In this document: positions 46,554-51,330 of the stretch, piece after piece
How the letters are laid out: the number at the start of each line of letters is the position of its first letter
How positions within the stretch are numbered: the stretch's first letter is position 1
NCBI GenBank assembly: GCA_019240635.1
Contig: JAFAYA010000048.1
Span: 1-51,330 of the forward strand
Reading direction: 5' to 3'
Length of the DNA stretch: 51,330 bases
Origin: Acidisphaera sp.
GTDB lineage: Bacteria > Pseudomonadota > Alphaproteobacteria > Acetobacterales > Acetobacteraceae
The notes under the pieces: generated by a model
The model's database searches: none
The model's input: only the letters and a program-made list of their open reading frames with translations
Told to the model about the DNA's origin: nothing
Position numbers and translations under genes: made by a program

Positions 46554-46578
46554 AGACTGATTCGAGACGAATCAGTCT
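46554..46578 (-). terminator. Strong hairpin at the end of the channel gene
   Basis: A perfect 11-bp stem (AGACTGATTCG 46554-46564 with CGAATCAGTCT 46568-46578, loop AGA) overlapping the channel stop codon (46574-46572). On the minus strand it is followed by GAAGCG, with no T-run. It protects or ends the channel mRNA. Confidence 0.5.
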
Positions 46579-47444
46579 TCCGTGCGATCGGGCACTATGC
46601 GCTGCCGCTCGGCGACGGCTTCGAGGGCGCGCGCCAGGGCGTCCAGCTTGGCCTCCAGCCGCTCGAGGCGGGCGCGCTCCCGGCCGACATTCTCGCGGTC
46701 GAGCTGCTCCTTCACCGCGGCGGCCAGCACACCGATGAACAGGTTGAGCAGGCCGAAGCTGGCGATCACCACGAAGGGCACGAAGACCAGCCAGGCCCAG
46801 GGCAGCGCGCTCACGACCGGAATGATGGCGTCCGGGTCGTTGCCGAAGCTCGTCATCACCGCGTAGAGGTGCGTGGCGGTGCGGCCGAGGCTGCCGTAAT
46901 GCGAGGGGTCGATGTCGCGGAACAGGTTCGTGGCGATGATGACGAAGCTGTAGAAGACGACGATCAGCACGAGGAAGGCGGCGGCCATCTGCCGCATCGC
47001 CTGGAACAGCGCATCCACCGTCGCCCGGCCGTGCGGCACGAAGGAAAGCAGGCGCAGCACCCGCAGCACGCGCAGCACCCGCAGTGCCGACAGCATGTCG
47101 ATACGCGGCACCAGGGAGAGGGCGGTGACCGTGATGTCGAACAGATCCCAGCGGCTGCGCAGCACCCGCCGGCCTTTCACGACGATGCAGAGCAGCGAGT
47201 CCGAAACGAGGGCGGCGAGCATCCAGTCGTCCACCCCGTCGAGGGTGCGCCAGGTGGCAGAATCCTCGGGCACGGCGGTCAGCAGGCCGAGGACGATGGA
47301 GTTGCCGAATACGACGCAGCCGACCCAGATGGTCCAGGCCCGCGAATGGTAGAAGCGGCGAAGCAGCACCCGCGACGACCGGACCGGCCGGCGAGCCAGC
47401 GCGCGGGCGGAGATTGGCGTTGGGGTGATCAGCGGCTCGGCCAT
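46572..47444 (-). CDS. Voltage-gated cation channel (NaChBac-like) with an atypical pore
   Basis: 290 aa with the six-helix single-repeat plan. S1 is near WTIWVGCVVFGNSIVLGLL (38-56). S4 has Arg122, 125, 128 and 131 (ALRVLRVLRVLRLL), the voltage sensor. S5 is MAAAFLVLIVVFYSFVIIA, the pore loop HLYAVMTSFGNDPDAIIP (192-209), and S6 is FVPFVVIASFGLLNLFIGVL. A C-terminal coiled coil (about 245-282) joins tetramers. In bacterial sodium channels the filter is T-L-E-S-W; here the aligned residues are T-S-F-G-N followed by Asp-Pro-Asp, so the ring of Glu is missing. Ion selectivity cannot be predicted. Confidence 0.85.
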   Translation of the reverse strand: MAEPLITPTPISARALARRPVRSSRVLLRRFYHSRAWTIWVGCVVFGNSIVLGLLTAVPEDSATWRTLDGVDDWMLAALVSDSLLCIVVKGRRVLRSRWDLFDITVTALSLVPRIDMLSALRVLRVLRVLRLLSFVPHGRATVDALFQAMRQMAAAFLVLIVVFYSFVIIATNLFRDIDPSHYGSLGRTATHLYAVMTSFGNDPDAIIPVVSALPWAWLVFVPFVVIASFGLLNLFIGVLAAAVKEQLDRENVGRERARLERLEAKLDALARALEAVAERQRIVPDRTED

Positions 47445-47612
47445 CGGGCTGGCCGCCCTCGGCAGTGGAAGTCCTGGACGTAGGGGAGTGGGCGCCAGAC
47501 CTCAAGCCACGGTCGCGCCGGCGCCCGGTTCTGTCCGGCGGGCGAGCATGTTAGAGGTCGGCCGGCAAGCCTCCTCAAGGGCATTGCCCCAGGGCATCGA
47601 AGGTTCCCGACC

Positions 47613-48920
47613 ATGCACGAGCCGACGCAGACCGTCAGCCTCGAACGCTTCTTCACCGCGAGCCTGGCGGAGACCGATCCGGAGCTGGCCGCCGCCATCG
47701 CCGCCGAGCAGGTGCGTCAGCAGGACGGCATCGAGCTGATCGCCAGCGAGAACGTCGTCTCCGCCGCCGTGCTGGAGGCGCAGGGCAGCGTGCTCACCAA
47801 CAAATACGCCGAGGGCCTGCCGGGCCGGCGCTACTACGGCGGCTGCGTGCACGTCGACGTGGCCGAGCAACTCGCCATCGACCGGGCAAAGAAGCTGTTC
47901 GACTGCGCGTTCGCCAACGTGCAGCCGCACTCCGGCGCGCAGGCCAACCAGACCGTCCTGCTCGCCCTGCTGAGGCCCGGCGACACCATCATGGGGATGA
48001 GCCTGGCGGCCGGCGGGCACCTGACGCACGGCGCAGCACCCAACCTGTCCGGCAAATGGTTCCGGCCGGTGCAGTACGGCGTGCGGCGCGAGGACGGGCT
48101 GCTCGACTACGAGGAGCTGGAGCGCCTGGCGCGGGCGGAGCGGCCAAGGCTGATCATCGCCGGCGGCTCGGCCTATCCGCGCATCATCGATTTTCCACGC
48201 ATCCGGCGTGTGGCCGACGCGATCGGCGCCGTGTTCATGGTGGACATGGCGCATTTCGCCGGGCTGGTCGCCGCGGGCCTCTATCCCTCGCCGCTGCCGC
48301 ACGCACACGTCGTCACCACGACGACCCACAAGACGCTGCGCGGCGCGCGCGGCGGCATGGTGCTGTGCAACGACCCGGAGATCGGCAAGAAGATCAATTC
48401 CGCCGTGTTTCCGGGCCTGCAGGGCGGCCCGCTGATGCACGTGCTGGCGGGCAAGGCGGCGGGCTTCGCCGAGGCGCTGCGGCCGGAGTTCCGCCACTAC
48501 CAGAAGGCGGTGCTGGACAATGCCCGCGCACTCGCCGAGACGCTGGCCGAGCGGGGACTCGCCATAGTCACCGGCGGCACGGACACCCATCTGCTGCTGG
48601 TCGATCTGCGGCCCAAGCGGGTGACCGGCCGGGCCGCGGAGGCCAGCCTGGAGCGCGCCCGCATCACCGCCAACAAGAACGCCATCCCGTTCGATCCGGA
48701 GAAGCCGATGATCACCTCGGGCATCCGGCTGGGATCGCCCGCTGCGACGACGCGCGGCCTCGGGGTCGCCGAATTCCGGGAAATCGGACTGATGATCGAC
48801 GAGGTGCTGGAGGGGCTGGCACGCTCGAACGACGGCAGCAACCAGGCCGCCGAACAGGCGGTCGGCGAGCGCGTGCTGCGCCTCTGCGCGCGCTTCCCCA
48901 TGTACCGCCGAGGGCACTGA
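47613..48920 (+). CDS. glyA: Serine hydroxymethyltransferase
   Basis: 435 aa. GlyA transfers the hydroxymethyl group of serine to tetrahydrofolate, giving glycine and methylene-THF. The pyridoxal-phosphate Lys is K240 in [17 protein letters not shown]; other features are [16 protein letters not shown] (63-78), [19 protein letters not shown] and [13 protein letters not shown] start with CGAAGG upstream. The stop abuts the nrdR ATG (TGAATG), so it is the first gene of an operon with nrdR and riboflavin genes, a common alphaproteobacterial order. Confidence 0.98.
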   Translation: MHEPTQTVSLERFFTASLAETDPELAAAIAAEQVRQQDGIELIASENVVSAAVLEAQGSVLTNKYAEGLPGRRYYGGCVHVDVAEQLAIDRAKKLFDCAFANVQPHSGAQANQTVLLALLRPGDTIMGMSLAAGGHLTHGAAPNLSGKWFRPVQYGVRREDGLLDYEELERLARAERPRLIIAGGSAYPRIIDFPRIRRVADAIGAVFMVDMAHFAGLVAAGLYPSPLPHAHVVTTTTHKTLRGARGGMVLCNDPEIGKKINSAVFPGLQGGPLMHVLAGKAAGFAEALRPEFRHYQKAVLDNARALAETLAERGLAIVTGGTDTHLLLVDLRPKRVTGRAAEASLERARITANKNAIPFDPEKPMITSGIRLGSPAATTRGLGVAEFREIGLMIDEVLEGLARSNDGSNQAAEQAVGERVLRLCARFPMYRRGH

Positions 48921-49376
48921 ATGCGCTGCCCGTTCTGCGGCAACGACGACACCCAGGTGAAGGACAGCCGGCCGACCGAGGACGGCTCGGCGATCCGTCG
49001 CCGGCGCTTCTGCCCGGGGTGCAGCCAGCGCTTCACGACGATCGAGCGCGTGCAGCTCCGCGAGCTGACGGTGGTGAAGGCGGACGCACGGCGCGTGCCG
49101 TTCGACCGCGACAAGCTGGCGCGCTCGGTGCGCATCGCGCTGCGCAAGCGCCCGGTGCAGGAGGAGCGGATCGAGCGCATCGTCAACGGCATCGTCCGCC
49201 AGCTCGAAGCCAGCGGCGAGACCGACATCTCCAGCAAGCAGGTCGGCGAGCTGGTCATGGAGACGCTGAAGGAGGTGGACGCGGTCGCCTATGTGCGCTT
49301 CGCCAGCGTCTACCGGAATTTTCGTGAAGCCAAGGACTTCGAGGCGTTTCTTGGATCGTTGGGCGAGGCGTCGTGA
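48921..49376 (+). CDS. nrdR: Transcriptional repressor NrdR
   Basis: 151 aa. NrdR represses ribonucleotide-reductase genes when bound to dATP/ATP. N-terminal zinc ribbon C3, C6, C31, C34 ([18 protein letters not shown] and [11 protein letters not shown]), then the ATP-cone ([20 protein letters not shown] and [20 protein letters not shown]). Its end overlaps the start of ribD by four bases (GTGA). No nrd gene or NrdR box was noted in the window. Confidence 0.97.
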   Translation: MRCPFCGNDDTQVKDSRPTEDGSAIRRRRFCPGCSQRFTTIERVQLRELTVVKADARRVPFDRDKLARSVRIALRKRPVQEERIERIVNGIVRQLEASGETDISSKQVGELVMETLKEVDAVAYVRFASVYRNFREAKDFEAFLGSLGEAS

Positions 49377-50479
49377 CGGCCGGGCCGGACGATCTGGCGC
49401 ATATGCGCGCGGCGCTCGCGCTGGCGCGCCGGGGGCTCGGCAACGCCTGGCCGAACCCCTCGGTTGGCTGCGTGGTGGTGCGCGAGGCGCGCGTCGTCGG
49501 GCGCGCGGTGACCGCGCCCGGCGGCCGGCCGCACGCCGAGGCGCTTGCGCTGGCCATGGCCGGCGCGGCGGCGCGCGGCGCCACGGCCTACGTGACGCTC
49601 GAGCCCTGCTGCCACCACGGCCAGACCGGGCCCTGCACCGACGCGCTGATCGAGGCCGGGATCGGCCGCGTGGTGGTCGCCGCGCGGGATCCCGACGCCC
49701 GGGTGAACGGCGCCGGCCTCGCCCGGCTGCGCGAGGCCGGGGTGGCCGTCGAGGACGGCGTCCTGCGAGCCGAGGGCGAAACGGTGGCCGAGGGGTTCTT
49801 CAGCCGCGTGCGGCGCGGCCGTCCGCTGGTGACGCTGAAGCTCGCCTCCACGCTGGACGGGCGCATCGCGACGCACGGCGGGGAGAGCAAGTGGATCACC
49901 GGCGAGGCGGCGCGCCGGGCGGCGCACGCGCTGCGCGGCCGCAGCGACGCCGTGCTGGTCGGCGTCGGCACGCTGCTGGCCGATGACCCGAAACTCACCT
50001 GCCGCATTCCCGGGTTCAAGAAGGTGCCCGACGTGCGCGTCGTCGCCGACAGCCACCTGCGCACCCGGCTCACCTCCAGCATCGTCGCGACCGCGCGGGA
50101 AACGCCGGCCTGGTTCCTGGTCCGCGAAGGCACCGACCCCGAACGCGTGCGCGCGATGACCGGCCTGGGCGCGCAGGTGATCGAAGTGGCGGGCTCGCCG
50201 GCCGGGATCGATCTCGGCGAGGCGCTCGCCGCGCTGGCGCGCGCCGGCATCACCCGGCTGCTGGTCGAAGGGGGCGCGCAGATCGCCGCCGCCCTGGTGC
50301 GCGCCGACCTGGTCGACCGCATCGCCTGGTTCCACGCGCCGACGGTCATGGGCGGGGACGGCTGGCCGGGGGTGCAGGCCTTCGGCATCGAGCGGCTGGA
50401 GGCGGTGCCGCGCTTCCGGCGCGAGCGCGTGGTGCCGCTCGGTGAGGACGTGCTCACCGAATTGCGGCGGGCCGCCTGA
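49373..50479 (+). CDS. ribD: Riboflavin biosynthesis protein RibD (deaminase/reductase)
   Basis: 368 aa with GTG start overlapping nrdR. The N-terminal deaminase has the zinc motifs [12 protein letters not shown] and [15 protein letters not shown]. The C-terminal reductase has [24 protein letters not shown] and [20 protein letters not shown]. Together they convert 2,5-diamino-6-ribosylamino-4-pyrimidinone phosphate to the next two intermediates. The stop shares one base with ribE. No FMN riboswitch precedes it, since it directly follows nrdR. Confidence 0.96.
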   Translation: MTAGPDDLAHMRAALALARRGLGNAWPNPSVGCVVVREARVVGRAVTAPGGRPHAEALALAMAGAAARGATAYVTLEPCCHHGQTGPCTDALIEAGIGRVVVAARDPDARVNGAGLARLREAGVAVEDGVLRAEGETVAEGFFSRVRRGRPLVTLKLASTLDGRIATHGGESKWITGEAARRAAHALRGRSDAVLVGVGTLLADDPKLTCRIPGFKKVPDVRVVADSHLRTRLTSSIVATARETPAWFLVREGTDPERVRAMTGLGAQVIEVAGSPAGIDLGEALAALARAGITRLLVEGGAQIAAALVRADLVDRIAWFHAPTVMGGDGWPGVQAFGIERLEAVPRFRRERVVPLGEDVLTELRRAA

Positions 50480-51090
50480 TGTTCACCGGCATCGTCAGCG
50501 CCCGCGGCACGGTGCGCGAGATTACCCCGCTCGGTGGGGGCGCGGACATGCGCCTGACCATCGCGGCCCCCTGGGACTGCGCCGGCATTCCGATCGGCGC
50601 CTCGATCGCCTGCTCGGGCTGCTGCCTGACCGCCGTCGCGGTCGGCGCGGACTGGTTCGCGGTGCAGGCCTCGGCGGAGACGCTGTCGAACACCACGCTC
50701 GGCACCTGGCGAGTGGGCAGGGCGGTCAACCTGGAGCGGGCGCTGCGGGTCGGCGATGAACTGGGCGGGCACATCGTCTCCGGCCACGTCGATGCGGTGG
50801 CGGAGGCCCTCGACGCCGTCGCCGAGAACGCCTCGACGCGCTGGCGCTTCCGCGTACCCGGCGCGCTGGCGCGTACCATCGCGCCGAAGGGCAGCGTCGC
50901 CGTGGATGGCGTCTCCCTCACGGTGAATGAAGTGGAGGGCAACGAGGTGGAGGGGGCAATTTTCGGCGTGAACATCATCCCCCACACCGCCGCCGTCACC
51001 ACCTTCGGCCTGCTGGCGCCGGGCGGGCGCGTGAACGTCGAGATCGACATGCTCGCCCGCTACGTCGCCCGCCTCATGGATCGGCCATGA
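50479..51090 (+). CDS. ribE: Riboflavin synthase (alpha subunit)
   Basis: 203 aa. Two lumazine-binding repeats of the riboflavin synthase fold: [34 protein letters not shown] in the first; [18 protein letters not shown] and [19 protein letters not shown] in the second. It dismutates two 6,7-dimethyl-8-ribityllumazine molecules to riboflavin. The final Asp-Arg-Pro codons overlap the ribB start (ATGA). In some genomes the symbol ribC is used for it. Confidence 0.96.
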   Translation: MFTGIVSARGTVREITPLGGGADMRLTIAAPWDCAGIPIGASIACSGCCLTAVAVGADWFAVQASAETLSNTTLGTWRVGRAVNLERALRVGDELGGHIVSGHVDAVAEALDAVAENASTRWRFRVPGALARTIAPKGSVAVDGVSLTVNEVEGNEVEGAIFGVNIIPHTAAVTTFGLLAPGGRVNVEIDMLARYVARLMDRP

Positions 51091-51330
51091 AAGAAGTGCT
51101 CAAGACCGCCAGCCTGCACGACTACGTCTCCAGCGCCGCGGAGCTGGTGGAGGAGGCGCTCGCCGGGCGCATGTTCATCCTGGTCGATGACGAGGACCGG
51201 GAGAACGAGGGCGACCTCGTCATCCCCGCGCAGTTCGCCACCCCCGACGTGATCAATTTCATGGCGCGCCACGCGCGCGGCCTGATCTGCCTGGCGATGA
51301 CCCGCGCGCGCGTGGAAAAACTCGGCCTGC
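51087..51330 (+). CDS. ribB: 3,4-dihydroxy-2-butanone-4-phosphate synthase, N-terminal part
   Basis: The first 81 codons are in the window; the gene continues past the right edge. It makes the four-carbon precursor of riboflavin from ribulose 5-phosphate. The N-terminus has the active-site acidic cluster [20 protein letters not shown] (about 29-48), then [20 protein letters not shown], with the Arg-His-x-x-Gly-Leu region of the RibB domain. Whether it is RibB or the fused RibBA (with GTP cyclohydrolase II) depends on sequence outside the window. ATGA overlap with ribE. Confidence 0.93.
   Translation, partial: MKEVLKTASLHDYVSSAAELVEEALAGRMFILVDDEDRENEGDLVIPAQFATPDVINFMARHARGLICLAMTRARVEKLGL

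Noticed and set aside
46572-47444. Calling the channel a potassium channel because of TSFGND.
   Set aside because: The pore aligns residue for residue with bacterial sodium channels through the following PWAW segment; a potassium filter needs T-V-G-Y/F-G, which is absent.
48700-49380. An FMN riboswitch before the riboflavin genes.
   Set aside because: glyA, nrdR and ribD follow each other with overlapping or touching ends; there is no leader space for an aptamer.

Overview
The window is very GC-rich, densely coded DNA from an alphaproteobacterium, probably of the Rhodospirillales (Acetobacteraceae-like). The pointers are an F0-only ATP synthase operon with separate b' and b subunits, an SOS box of the alphaproteobacterial GTTC-N7-GTTC type over the recA promoter, the mutY / DciA-like / dsbA / smc neighbourhood, a UPF0262 gene, a CckA-like hybrid kinase, a cysteine-poor DksA, and the glyA-nrdR-ribD-ribE-ribB cluster. 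GTG and TTG starts are common. I see no insertion sequence, prophage, CRISPR array or rRNA operon. The window reads as a chromosomal core with accessory catabolic islands.

Layout. 1-2664: class III alcohol dehydrogenase (cut by the window edge), mutY, a DciA-like protein and a DsbA-like oxidoreductase. 2671-8159: smc and an ABC exporter. 8204-10743: atpI-atpB-atpE-atpF'-atpF behind a promoter with a perfect -35. 10799-10870: tRNA-Gln. 10950-14581: two coupled glycosyltransferases. 14793-20134 (minus): ETF-QO, a TPR lipoprotein, ispE and a cysD without cysN. 20228-23704: a uracil-DNA glycosylase family protein, a lytic transglycosylase and moaB. 23857-26739 (minus): recA followed by a deaminase, an EamA exporter and a VOC protein. 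27095-30699: a GFA-family protein, the CckA-like kinase, a divergent orphan FlgC-like protein and an unknown protein. 30806-32713 (minus): dksA, then speD-speE. 32906-35852: a glycosyltransferase-like protein, then otnK-otnC. 35938-36459: a histone H1-like protein. 37054-39718 (minus): prpD-prpC of the methylcitrate cycle. 39886-44361: a hydantoin-degradation locus (hydantoinase, two carbamoylases, racemase). 44510-47444: DUF983, UPF0262, mtnA, and a converging voltage-gated channel. 47613-51330: glyA, nrdR, ribD, ribE and a partial ribB.

How the genes connect. SpeD/SpeE make spermidine and release methylthioadenosine, whose salvage passes through MtnA. The hydantoin genes form a complete route from D- or racemic 5-substituted hydantoins to D-amino acids. 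PrpD/PrpC handle propionyl-CoA. The prpDC operon and the hydantoinase gene are divergent and share an intergenic palindrome.

The most unusual points are: (i) an SOS-controlled recA transcription unit that appears to run into three genes whose families each include drug-resistance proteins (a blasticidin-S-deaminase-like enzyme, an EamA exporter and a bleomycin-resistance-type VOC protein); (ii) a NaChBac-like channel whose pore lacks the canonical selectivity-filter glutamate; (iii) an orphan FlgC-like protein with a replaced middle section; (iv) two genes whose best starts look like CTG. All functions are read from sequence features by eye; no database search was possible.
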